64,000 bases of DNA from Corythucha ciliata. Taxonomy: Eukaryota > Arthropoda > Insecta > Hemiptera > Tingidae. The stretch covers positions 64,608,926 to 64,672,925 of the forward strand of contig CM075942.1 of the NCBI GenBank assembly GCA_038030265.1. Direction: 5' to 3'. The position numbers and the translations under genes are program-made. The notes beneath the pieces were generated by a model, which did no database searches, was not told where the DNA came from, and worked only from the letters and a program-made list of their open reading frames with translations. Positions 33,087 to 45,400 of this stretch are shown here, piece by piece. Position 1 is the stretch's first letter; every line of letters starts with the position of its first letter.

Positions 33087-36034
33087 CAGTGGCGAAACAA
33101 CACCAATCGGGGCCCGGGGCGGAAATCTCTAGGAGGCCCTTTAGTATAGCCTCTAATTAAACTAGGAATATCATTTTTAGTGGCGTTGAAGTACATAATT
33201 TTCGAAATTGCCTCCGAAAACCGTGTATGTGCGTTTTCTCAATTTTAACTGCGAAAGAGCGTTTTTTCTCAATTCTACTAGCACATTTTAGCTGCGAACT
33301 GTCTCTTTTTCTCAATTTTATCCGCGAATTAGCTCATTTTCTTATTTTTAGCTGCGAATCAGCGCTTTTTATGAGCTCTTAGCCGCGAAAGTTGCCTCAA
33401 GAATCCGCAAATTAGATAGCGTTTGAGCGCTCTTTCCCAATTTTATCCTTAAATCAGCAATTTTTCTTAATGTAAGTCGTGAATTGGTGCTTTTCACCAT
33501 TTTAAACACCATTTCGTATTTTTCTCTATCTATTATCTGCGAATCGGCGCTTTTTTACAGTTTTAGCCGCTTGAATTAGCGCTTTTTCACATCTTTATTC
33601 CCGAATTTGCCTCAGGAATCTGTGAGTTGGCGTTTTCTCAATTTCAGCTCTATGAATTAACGTTGAAGTAGCGTTTGAGTGCTCTTTCCAAATTTTATCC
33701 GCAAATTAGCGTTTTTCTGCATTTTAAACGCCAATTCGTGTTTTTCTAAAATTTAACCACGAATTAGCGTTTTTCCATATTTTTAGCCACTTGATCTAGC
33801 ACTTTTTCTCAATTCAATTCCTGAAGTTATCCCAAGAATCTGCAGGTTGGCGTTTTCTAAATTTTAGCCGTGCTTTCGCGTTTTTTCTCCATGTTAAACG
33901 CCATATTCGTGTTTTTCTCAATTTTACCCACTTGAATTCACGTGTTTCTTTATTTTACCCACGAGTTAATAGCGCTTTTTCACAGTTTTAGCTGCTTGAT
34001 CTGGCGCTTTTTCTCAATTTTATTCCCAAAGTTCTCCAAGAATCTGCGAGTTGGCGTTCTCTCCAGTTTCAGCTGTGAATTAGCCTTTTTTACCCTCAAT
34101 TTTAGCAGTAAATGAGCACATTTTTTAATTTTAGTTGCGAATTATAGCGCCCTTTTCTCGATTTCATCCGTAAAACCGCAATTTTCTTTACATTAGCTGT
34201 GAATCAGAGTTTTCCTTCAGTTTAAGACGAGAATTCGCGTTTTTCTCGGTTTCACGCCATGAATCAAGCACTTTTCCTCAATTTCAGTCCCAGCCGCGAC
34301 AATCCGTGAGTTGGCGTTATCTCAATTTTTGGGCGTGAATTCGCGCTTTTTCTCAATTTTCAAAGCTGCCAAATTGTAACACTTTATCACGAATTTTGGC
34401 CGTGAATATCGAGTTTCTCTATTTTTAGACACGAATCAGCGTTTTTCTCTTTTCTATCCGTGAATTAGCGTTTTTCTCAGTTTTAGCTTGTAGCCGCGTG
34501 AATCGTCGCTTTTTTCTCAATTCCAGCCCCGAAATTGCCCCTAGAATCGGCGGGATGGCGTTTTCTCATTTTCAGCTGTGAATTTGCGTTTTTTACTCAA
34601 TTTTAGCAGATAATTAGCACATTTTTTTAATTTTAGCTGTGATTGTTAGCGCTTTTTCTTGACTCATCCGTGAAATAGTAATTTTTCATACTTTACTAGT
34701 GTGAATTAGCGCTTTCCTCCACTTTTAGACGCGAATTCACGTTTTTGTCTATTTCACTCGTGAATTAGCGCTTTTTATCAATTTTCAAAGCTGCCAAATT
34801 GTAACACTTTATCACGAATTTTTGCCGTGAATATCGTGTTTCTCTATTTTTGGACTCGAATCAGCGTTTTTCTCATTTCTATCCGTGAATTAGCGTTTTT
34901 CTCAGTTTTAGCTTGTAGCCGCGTGAATCATCGTTTTTTTCTCAATTCTAGCCCCAAAATTGCCCCTGAGAATCGGCGGGATGGCGTTTTCTCCTTTTCA
35001 GCTGTGAATTTGCGTTTTTTACTCAATTTTAGCAGATAATTAGCACATTTTCTTAATTTTAGATGTGATTGTTAGCCCTTTTTTTCTTGACTCAGCCGTG
35101 AAATAGTAATTTTTCATACTTTACTAGTGGGAATTAGCGCTTTCCTCCACTTTTAGACGCGAATTCGCGTTTTTGTCTATTTCACTCATGAATTAGCGCT
35201 TTTTCTCAATTTCAGTCCCAATGTTGTCCTAAAAATCCATGAGTTGGCGTTTCTCCCTTTCAGCTGTGAATTTGCGCTTTTTCTCAATTTTTTAATGCTG
35301 CTAAATTGAAGCGTGTTTCTTCATTTTTCTCTTTTTTGTCCTTTTATTAGCGCTTTTCTCAGTTCTATCCGCGTGAATTAGCACTTCTTCCCAATTTCAG
35401 TCCCGATTTTGCCCCAAGAATTCGTGATTTTGCGTTTTCTCAATGTCAGCTGTGAACTAGCATATTGTTGCGCTTAATCACAATTCTAGCCGCGAATTAG
35501 CGTTTTTCTCCTTTTTTTGGGCCGAAATTACTCGTTTTGCTCAATTATGCGTTTATCCCTTTCAATTTTAGCTGCAAATTATCACTTTTTGCGCATTCTT
35601 TCAGCAAAGTGGCGTTTCTCAACTAATTTTTCTCTCTAATTCAACGAATTAGCGCTTGTCTCATTCCATTGTGAAGCTCCTAGTCGAAGAAACTAGAAAA
35701 GAATGTTCAACTCAACAAAACCATTTATATCTAAAGTTAATTTTAACATTCAATAAAAAAATTGAAGTTTTCCGCAAAGTTATCTCCAAGAATCCGCCAA
35801 TTACGCGTTTTCTCAATTTCTGCTGTCAATCAGCGCTTTTTCTCAATATTAACAGCCACAATTTTTCTCAATTTCAGCCGCGAATCAGCGTTTTTCTCAA
35901 TTTTACAGGCGAGTTAAGCCATTTGCTCCACTTAAAAATCGCGATTTTTTCATCACTAAACCTTTCAGGGGCTCCATCCGAACAGGGGCCCGGGGCGGTC
36001 CGCCCCCCCTCACCCCTGCCAGGGTACGCTAGAG
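33087..36034 (+). mobile_element. TIR element filled with family A repeats (2948 bp), 8-bp TSD AGTAG(T/A)GT
   Basis: The left end CAGTGGCGAAACAACACC and right end GGTACGCTAGAG bound the element. The flanks AGTAGTGT (33079-33086) and AGTAGAGT (36035-36042) differ by one base. GGGGCCCGGGGCGG occurs near both ends. The interior is family A in plus orientation and includes a tandem duplication of 425 bp. The unoccupied form of the target is preserved at 59249-59256 in the inverted homologous element, which confirms both ends independently. Confidence 0.9.
34361..35210 (+). repeat. Higher-order duplication of family A, period 425 bp
   Basis: The distinctive string CAAAGCTGCCAAATTGTAAC occurs at 34361 and 34786. 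The intervening order of diverged units (GCTTGTAGCCGCGTGAATC, GAATCGGCGGGATGGCG, TTTAGCAGATAATTAGCAC) is the same in both copies. A weaker third start (GCTGCTAAATTG) appears near 35292. Confidence 0.8.
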
Positions 36035-37707
36035 AGTAGAGTACCGAGGTACGGGGGGGGGGGAGGTTCGCCCCGGACCCTCTATCAGACAAAAATCGGT
36101 AACATTCCTGGCTATAGCTGTTAAAAAGCGCTGATTCATGGTCTCGCGATGCAACTTCCAGACAAAGATTAAGAACAAAATCGCTTATTCGCGGTACATG
36201 GAGGCCATTCTACGAATAAATTGTGGAAATCAACGCAAAAGTGTTGTATTTTGGCAAACCCCGCGGTTAAAGTTGAGAAAACACGCTACAATATTGACAA
36301 ATAAAAGACGCTTTCGGGTTAAATTGAACAAAAATGGCAAATTCACACTGAAATGGCGTAAAATCGCCCATTTGCGTATGAAAAAGAGAATAGGATGCTG
36401 AATGGCCGCAAAATTAGCACAAAACGCTATTTCACAGCTTAAATTGGGAAAAATCGCTAATTTGCAATTTGCAGATATAAAGTTGTGGAAAAACGTTCAT
36501 TCGCGGATACAAAGTGAAGAAAATCACTAATTCGTGGCAGAAATTGAAAAAATTACCAATAAGCACAGCCAAAATGAAGAAAAACGTTGATTTTCAGTTC
36601 AAATTGGGGAGAAGTGCTAATTCCTAGTTCAAAATGGAAAAAATTGCCAATTTGCAGCTTAAATTGAGTCAAACGCCAATTCTTGGCAAAAATTGACAAA
36701 ACTCGGTAGGTAATGCACGGGTTAGAAATGCTACCACGCTGCTAAAATTTATAAAATGCGATAATTCGCTGCTAAAATTGAGAAACATCGCAAATTTCAG
36801 AATTAAGTGTCGCGAAATTTATAATTTAAAAGTGATGATTTTTTGACAGAAATGGATAGATAGATGTAAATTTTTTTGTTTGAAAAATATTTGAACAAAA
36901 GAATTGTTAAATAAATAATTTAAATTCGCACCTTCTGAAGACATTTTTATGACTAAAATTCAGAAAAATGGCTAATTCATGCATGGCTACAGTGAAATGT
37001 TTAAAAATAGGCTAATTCACGGCTAGAACTGCCGAAATTGCTAACGCGGTGGTAAAATGAGAAAAACCGCTTATTTGCGGGTAATATTTGGAAAATAAAA
37101 TAATCAGACTGGTCAAAATTAAGAGAAAGGTTAATTTTAAACCCTAAAAATTGAGATAATTGCTAATTCGCGCCGAAAAATGGAACAACTCGCCAATTTA
37201 TAGCTAAAATTGCGCCAAACGCCAATTTGTGACTGAAATTGAGAAAATTCGCTAATTCGCAGGTTTGAAACGCTACGACGCGTCACCGCTACAATTTTAA
37301 AAAAGCCCTAATTCGCGGTTGAAATTGAGAAAAATTCTAATTTGCGCCAAAAACTGAATATACGCCTATTTGCGGATTCTGAAGGCAACTTTTCAGGCTG
37401 AAATTGAAAAAAAGCGCCAATTTATGGCAAAAGGTGAAGAAACCGCTAATTCGCGAGTAAACTGAGAAAAATCGCTCATGCATTGCGCATGGTGAACCAA
37501 AAAAATCCTAATTCGTGAAAATTCCCCCTCATTTGCGGCTAATATGGAGGAAAACACTTAAGAAAAACGTTAATTTCCAGCTAAAACTGAGAAAAGTGCT
37601 AACCCCCAAGTAAAAAAAAATTAAAAAATCGGTAATATGCTGCTAAAATTGAGGAAAACGCCATAACTCGTGGATAATTAAGAAACATCGCTCACGGGAT
37701 AAAAACG

Positions 37708-37900
37708 ATACGGTCAGCGAATGCTCTCCCAATGATCTGGTTGGGGGGAGCAACGCTCCCCCAATCCGATGTTTGAGGGATCAAGAAAAAAAAATGACTT
37801 CGTGTTGAATTTGCCTCCTAAAAATTATCGTTCGCACCTTCCACAACATGATTCACCAGCCAGATCTGCAAACTTTAGGCTTTGAAAGAGCTAACTATAA
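37708..37900. other. Junction sequence with strong hairpin
   Basis: At about 37739-37762, TTGGGGGGAGC-AAC-GCTCCCCCAA forms a near-perfect stem with one bulged G. It lies just beyond the point where homology to the 57283-type element ends, and may be the end of another small TIR element. Confidence 0.5.
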
Positions 37901-39200
37901 CCACCGGAGTTTTAGCCGTGAGTCACCGCGTTTTCTTAGTAATTTTATCCACGAATTGGAGGGTTTCCTCAAAATTATTTGCGAGATAGGGGTTTTTCCC
38001 CTCTCATTTTAGCTGCGAATTATTTCTGAATTTTAGCCGTGAATTATTCCTCAACTTCACACGAGAATCATGCCCCGCTTTTACACAATTTCAGCTGCGA
38101 ATTAGAGGATTTTCACGAAATACGTGAACTAGAGTTTTCATCCATTTTAGCTCCGAATAAGCGCTTTAGGTAATATTAGCTGCGAATTACCGTATTTTCT
38201 AAATTTTAGCAGTGAATAAGCTCTTTATCTCAATTTCAGGAAAGAATTACCGGTTTGTCGCAGTTATAGCTGTGAACAAGCGGGATTATCAAAATGTATC
38301 CGTGAACTATAGCGTTTTTCTCCATTTTATCTTCACATTAGCGCTTTTTCTCTATTTTTACCGTGAATTAGCGCTACTTCTCATTTTAGCCACAGAATAT
38401 TTTCCCAATTTTAGCGGCGCATTATCCCTTAATTTTAGCCGCGAAACACCGCTGATTCCTCAATCTCAGCGCATTATCTTAAATTGATCCGCGAATTAGC
38501 GTGTTTCTCCATTTTAGCTGCTATAGTAAGCGCTTTTTGCCAACATTAGCAACGAATTTAAGATTCGTCTCCAATTTTGCTGTGAATGAGCGTTTTACCT
38601 CAATTTAAAGAGCGGAATTAGCAATTTGTCTCAGTTTTAGTCGCGAATGGTTTTATCGCATTTCTCAATTTTAGCACCAGATTAGCGCTTTTTCTTTACT
38701 CTTGCCAGGAATTAGCACTATTTCTTAATTTTAGCTGAAAATTACTTTCTTGATTTTAGCAGTGGATTATTTCTTATTTTTAGCCGCGAATTAGCGCCTT
38801 TTTATCAAATGGATCCGAAAATTGGTGTATTTCTTCATTTTAGTTGAGATGAACGTTTTACTTCAATTTCATTAGGCTTGATTCACCGGATTTTCTCAGA
38901 TTTAAGTGGTTTTCTCAATTTTATCCGTGAATTATCGATTTTTTCACTTTTATCCGTGTGAATTAGCGCGTTCACCATTGCAATCCCGCTGATGCCTCGA
39001 GAAACCACGAATTGCCGTTTTGAAAAATAACAGTTGAGTCTGCTGAAGTGCTAAGTGTTGGACTGCAGCTTTTTCTCAATTTTATAGCTGCGAATTAGCG
39101 TTTTTTAGCGTCGAATATTAGTATTTGTCTCCATTTTTAGTCTCAAATAAGTGATTTTTTCGGTTTTTACTACAGAACGAGCTTGACTTCGCCCTTTTTT
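37901..39200 (+). repeat. Family A array, plus orientation
   Basis: Units TTTTCTCAATTTTAGCCGCG then AATTAGCG, strongly diverged, without recognised terminal repeats. It directly faces the reversed array that ends at 37707. Frames here (38212-38487) are repeat translations. Confidence 0.75.
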
Positions 39201-40069
39201 TTTAGATGAATTCCTTCTACATTAATATTTTTCCTGTAAGCCTAGATAGAATATGATTTCAAATGAGCTACAGCCTCTTTTTTTTAGGAATTTTTAAATG
39301 AAAAGTGAAAAAAAAAAAAAAAGTTCGACCGTGCTGAACTACTTCAAGAGTCCCAACAAAGGTTGTTTAGCCAAGTTTACAACCCATTTTTCAGTCATCG
39401 TGCTCGTGAGCGATTTTATTTCGTCCTTGCATTCTTCCGATTTTAACGAAATTTGACGCTCATTAATCTTGATTTAAGAGGCTCATAACTATACGACATA
39501 ATAAAGTCGTCCAGCTAACGTTTCTCTTCCATTTCACGCCGAAAACTTTGTTGATTTTGCTCTTAAAATTAATGGTCGGGTGTAAAAAAAAAAGTTCAAA
39601 CAGAACAATTTCTGATCACCGCGTTTTGAATGGAATGTGGAAAAAGGGGGCGATTCGATTGCTGATGTGATTGATAGCCTTCAAAATATAGTCGCGTTTT
39701 TATGCGAAGGACTTTTCTGCTCTTTCAGACACGATAAGATAATTGAAGAAAAACGGTAAGATAATTGAAGAAAAATAAATCCTCTAATTTTGACCAAAAA
39801 CAACTCACACATTAGAAATCAACACCCAAATTTCGTAGGAATAATCGTCAGGATATGCCCTGCGAGTTGGGGCATGACCAGCCTGAGTTCCACCGCAATA
39901 AAATGGTCTCGAAACTTCAATTTTACTTTAATCAAGACCCTAAACTTTTAATAACGCGAAAAATTCAGCCAGTAAACTTATCATTCCCCGGAGATTTGCC
40001 TTCAGAATGTTACAATTTTGCGGCTAGTCGTCAGGATTCGAGTGCTGTCGAGGTTGCGGCTTGCCCGCG
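39201..40069. other. Unique sequence, no gene recognised
   Basis: AT-rich with A runs near 39308 and 39583. The plus-strand frame at 39855-40154 has no recognisable similarity and runs into the family D block. Confidence 0.45.
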
Positions 40070-40380
40070 GAATCCATGGTCACTGCGAAAGATCCCCGGA
40101 ACTCGAAATTTCGCGAAAAATAAAAACCAGAAACTGACATTTTCACGGGAATAAATAGCGGAAACTAGCAATGTCACTAGTATATGATAAAATTAGACCC
40201 GAGGCTGTCAATTCCGCAGTTTTTTAAGTCCAGCGTGAATGTAATTTCATGGCTGTATTTGTCAGACTTTGAATGCTGTAGCCGGGGATCCACGCCCACA
40301 AAAAAAAAAAAGGAACGAAACTTGAAATTTCGCATATTTTAGCTCTGATAGAATTGCAAGAACATTGTTTCAAACGAACG
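40070..40380. repeat. Family D block
   Basis: Several units like GAAATTTCGCGAAAAATAAA then AACCAGAAACT, matching 10793-11148. It sits immediately beside a copy of the 8400-10470 sequence, as at the first locus, and shares GGGNTCCACGCC(C/T)AC (about 40287 and 11040). The two loci may therefore be copies of one larger segment. Confidence 0.55.
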
Positions 40381-42418
40381 TTAAAGGGTTGATCTGGGTC
40401 AGGTGTTTAGGGTGGCTGAATCGAATGCTCCGGCGACGTAAGTGCTATTGAAAAGCCTCGAAGCCTCAAATTGAAAAAAAATTCGCGCCTTCTGGAGGTA
40501 ACTTCGCGGCAAAAATAGAGAAAATACACTGATCCCGCAGTTTCTGTAGCTCTTTAGGCGGCTAAAACTGATAAGGCACCCTATTTTGCTGTTCTTGGGG
40601 CAAGTACGTGACAAAAAGTTTGGAAAATAAAGGCTAATATTCGTGGGTAATACATTCATGGTTCCTCGATGCAACTTCCAAACCATAATAGAGAAAAAAT
40701 CGCTGATTCGCGGTGTATTATATAGGCTAAAATATAGAAAAATAACGCAAACGTGGTGTTCTTGGGCGAAGCCCACTGCTAAAATGGAAAAAGTGCTAAT
40801 TCAAGGCTATAAATGTGAAAAAAAATCACGGCTAAAAACTAACTTGAGGCTAAAGTTAAGAAAATGGCAAATTCACTACTGAAATTACGAAAAATCGCAC
40901 AACATAAACTTGGAAAAATCGCTAATTATCTGCTAAAATGTAGAACCCGGACAAGCCAGTCACGACAGAGCCCAAATTCTGCCACGAAATCACGTGACGT
41001 CGGAGTTCCAAATCTGCGAAATTGCAACTTTTGGGTCAGAACATTCATGAAATTGCAAATTTTGGGTCAGACCATTCCCAAATTGGCAAATTTTGGGTCA
41101 GAACATCAACGAAATAGCAATTTTTCGTTCTTCATGCGAGCGAAATTGCAATTGTCGGTGCTTGATTTTCAGTGAACCCGCAGGCAAGCCGGCCACGACA
41201 GCGCAAAATATTATAGGCATGCTGCCACAAAACTTAGCGTTTTCTCAATTACAACCCCGAATTAACATTTTATCACTGCTCAATTCAAATTCATTAGCAC
41301 TAATTCAGGACTAAAATTGAGATAAAGTGCTCATTTCAGCTATAGTTGTAAAGATTGACACTTGTTCTCAATTTTAGCGGCGAATTGACGCTATATGTTT
41401 CAATAACAGCTACGAGTTAGCGTTTTAGCTCGATTTTAGCAGTGAATTAGCGATTTCTCTCATTTTTCGGTGTAAATAAGTGCTACTAGCCGCTAATTAT
41501 AGTTTCGTCCTCATTCCAGCCGTGAATTAGCGCGACTTTGCAAAAAATGACAATTGTTCAGTTTTAATGACAATCAGCACAATGACAATGGTGAATAGGC
41601 AAAACGGTTTCCGACGATCGAACAATCGGTTTCGAACAGAGACGAGTTGAAGATGGGTGCGGGCAGCTGCCCATCATTCTTGCCTTGTCCAGGCTACGCC
41701 CCTGTATAATCGCAGCTAAAATTGAGTAAAAGCTAATTCGTAGTTTCTGAAGGCAAATTCGCTGTTAAAAGTAAAGAAAATCTCTACTTTGTGACTAAAA
41801 TTGAGAAAAACGCTAATTCAGGTCCAAAATTTAAGCGCTTATTCGGCTTATTCAAAGCTGAATGTGAGAACTTAGCAAAACTGCTAATTCTAGCTAATGT
41901 AGAAAACGCGCTAATTAGTGGCTAAAATTAGAACAAACGGTAATTCACGGTCAAAATTGAGAAAAATCGCGAATTTAAGCGCTGCTAAAATTGAAAAAAA
42001 TCGCTGATTCGCTGCTGAAATTGAGAAACGTCGCTAACTCGCGGTTGAAGTGCAGAAACAACGTTAATTCATGGCAATAATTCTGGCCCCCCTGAGAAAT
42101 TACAATACTGGCCCACTGTGCCTATGGCATTTGTGGATATCAATAATGAAAAAATCACTAATTAACAGCCAATACCTATTGAGAAGATCGCTAATTAGCG
42201 CGGCTAAAATTAAGAAAAACGCTATTTTTCAGCTTTAATCGATAAAAAGTGCTTATTCGCTGATAAAAATGGAAAAAATGCCCAATTTGCAGCTAAAATT
42301 GTGGCTATAAGTGAAAAACACCGCTAATTTGCAGCTAACATTACATGGGACCAAAAACGTGGAATGGGAATAAAAACGTTACATGGGACCAAAATTGAGA
42401 AAAGGGCTAATTGGCCCT
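40381..42418 (-). mobile_element. Second copy of the 8400-10470 element segment
   Basis: The order of landmarks is the same as in the first copy: GTTGATCTGGGTCAGG (40389 and 8416), CGGCGACGTAA/CAGGCGACGTAA, the GGGTCAGAACAT repeat, GGGTGCGGGCAGCTGCCCAT (41652 and 9780) and the mixed-orientation family A units. Similarity ends at AAAAGGGCTAATTGG (42418), where a reversed 26775-type element begins. Neither a terminal repeat nor a target duplication is present on this copy. Confidence 0.75.
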
Positions 42419-45400
42419 TTTCTAACGTGCTGTTTTTTCGCCAATCTCGTGGCTGAAATGGTGGAAAAGTGCTAATTCAAATCTTTAAAAGTAAAAAAAA
42501 TTAGCCTATAATTGAAAAAAAAAACAAGAAAAAACGCTAGGTAGGGCTGAAATTAAGAGTGGGGCTTAAAACGTTAAATTCTCTACAGAAATCGCGAAAA
42601 ACGATAATTCACGAAATTAAGAAAAATTATTAATTATCAGCTCAAATTAGTTGAAGTGATGATAAAAAAAATCATTAAAAAAATCGCTACTAAAATTAAG
42701 GCAAATCACGAATGAAATTGACAAAAAGCGCCAATTAGCGCCTAAAATTCAACAAAAGGCTAATTCTCGGCCGAAATTAGAAAAAATCACTAATTAATTT
42801 GGGCCTAAAATTGAGTAAAATTGCTAATTCGCGGAAAAGTCTAGAACAAACAAGAATTTGCGGAGACCGCTAATTTAGTAGATAGCTAAAATTGAGAGAA
42901 ACCCTAATTCGCGGCTAAAATTTAGGAAAACGTTGACTCGCTGGTCAAATTTAGGAAAATGTGAATCCGTGGCCTCTGAAGGCAACATCGGGCTTAAAAC
43001 TGGGAAAATGCGCTAATCCATAACTAAGAGTGGAGAAAAATTATAATGCAGAACGAAATGCACGTGAACCTGGCGGCACACATATCACTAAACATGACGA
43101 AAATGTCGCCATTCGTTTGTTTACCGTTTGCTTACGTTTGTTTAGCCCAAATTTTCGTTTGTTTAGCCCTGCAAAATACAATTTTTTAAAAAACAAAATG
43201 CGTGCCGCCAACTTCACGCAACGGCACACATGACCCCAATCGTTTGTTTCGTTACATATTCGGACAGAAAATCGTTTGTTTACGTTTGTTTAGCCCAAAT
43301 TTTCGTTTGTTTAGCCCAGCAAAACATGTATTTATAAGAAAATACATCATGTGTGCCGCCAACTTCACCCAACGGCACACATGACCCCAATCGTTTGTTT
43401 CGTTACATATTCGGACAGAACATCGTTTGTTTACGTTTGTTTATCCCAATGTTTCGTTTGTTTAGCCCAGCAAAACATGTATTTATAAGAAAATACATCA
43501 TGTGTGCCGCCAACTTCACGCAACGGCACACATGACCCCAATCGTTTGTTTCGCTACATATTCGGACAGAACTTCATTTGTTTAGCCCAAATTTACATTT
43601 GCTTAGCCCAAATTTTCGTTCGTTTAGCCCTGCAACATACAATTTTTTGAAAAAACAAAATGTGTGCCGCCAACTTCACGCAACGGCACACATGACCCCA
43701 ATCGTCTGTTTCGCTACATATTCGGACAGAACTTTGTTTGTTTAGCCCAAATTTACGTTTGTTTAGCCCAAATTTTCGTTTCATAGCCCAGCAAAACATG
43801 TATTTGTAAGAAAATACATCATGTGTGTGCCGCCAACTTCCCGCAAACTTAAATTTGGGCTAAACAAACGAAGTTCTGTCCGAATATATAGCGAAACAAA
43901 CGATTGGGGTCATGTGGGCCATTGCGTGAATTTGGTGGCACACATGATTTATATTCGTATAAATACATGTTTTGCTGGGCTAAACAAACGAAAATTTGGG
44001 CTAAACAAACGTAAATAAACGATGTTCTGTCCGAATATGTAACGAAACAAACGATTGGGGTCATGTGTGTCGTTGCGTGAAGTTGGCGGCACACACATGA
44101 TGTATTTTCTTATAAATACATGTTTTGCTGGGCTAAACAAACGTAAATTTGGGCTAAACAAACGTAAACAAACGAAGTTCTGTCCGAATATGTAGCGAAA
44201 CAAACGATTGGGGTCGTGTGTGCCGTTGCGTGAAGTTGGCGGCACACACATGATGTATTTTCTTATAAATACATGTTTTGCTGGGCTAAACAAACGAAAA
44301 TTTGGGCTAAACAAACGTAAACAAACGAAGTTCTGTCCGAATGTGTAGCGAAACAAACGATTGGGGTCATGTGTGCCGTTGCGTGAAATTGGCGGCACAC
44401 ACATGATGTATTTTCTTAAAAATACATGTTTTGCTGGGCTAAACAAACGAAAATTTGGGCTAAACAAACCAAAATTTGGGCTAAACAAACGAAAATTTGG
44501 GCTAAACAAACGAAAATTTGGGCTAAACAAACGTAAACAAACTATTTTCTGTCCGAATGTGTAACGAAACAAACGATTGGGGTCATGTGTGCCGTTGCGT
44601 GAAGTTGGCGGCACACATTTTGTTTTTTAAAAAATTGTATTTTGCAGGGCTAAACAAACGAAAATTTGGGCTAAACAAACGTAAACAAACGGTAAACAAA
44701 CGAATGGCGCCATTTTCGTCATGTTTGGTGATATGTGTGCCGCCAGGTTCACGTGCATCAGAGCGAATATGTTTAAAAAACTGCTGATTTTCTGCCATTA
44801 TTGAGAAAAATCACGCTGGCACGGCTAAAACTCTAGTTTGTTGCTCAAATTGAGGAAAAGTGCTAATGAGCTGCTAAAAAAGGCAAAACATCGCTATTTT
44901 CAGCAGAAAAAAATCGCAGAACAAATTGCAGAAAAAATTGAGGAACGCGCATAAAGTGCAGAAAAAATTTTAATATGCGGTTAAAATTGAAACAATAGAT
45001 AAACCTCAAATTAGCGGCTAAAATGTAGGAAAACGCAAATCCGTGGACTCTGAAGTCAAATTCGGGCTTAAAACTCGGAAAAAGCGCTAATCCATAGCAC
45101 CAATTTAAAAATAATTTCCTAATATGCTGCCATTAATGAGAAAAATCAATCATTAGCATGGCTAATTTGATTAAAAACGCCATTTGCAGTTCAAATAGGG
45201 GAAAAGTTTTAATTCACTGCTAAAAAGGTAAAACATCCCAAATTTGCAACAAAAATTGAGGAAAACGCTAATTCAAAGTCACGACCAAGAAAAATCGCTT
45301 TTACAGAATGAAAACGCTACTTCGCTGCTAAAATTGACGACATTTATACTAATTCGCGGAAAAATTGCAGAAAAATATCTAATTCACGGCTAGTTGAAGA

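Larger units (their letters stand above)
32852..37707 (-). mobile_element. Reversed copy of the 57283-type element, split by a nested insertion and truncated
   Basis: The left end CAGGGGCTTAGGTACGG matches the inverted right end of the element at 57283-59479. The sequences 32852-33086 and 36043-37707 together match that element in reverse through its family A interior. The 2948-bp element at 33087-36034 splits it. Homology stops at about 37707 (GATAAAAACGATAC), so the end corresponding to 57283 is missing and no target duplication can be assigned. Confidence 0.75.

Noticed and set aside
35656..36039. 127-codon plus-strand frame
   Set aside because: It runs through family A units into the GC-rich end of the element at 33087-36034.
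43949..44614. 221-codon minus-strand frame with repeated LFSPNFR
   Set aside because: It is read through the 151-bp and 21-bp units of the foldback element; other frames across the arms are similar.
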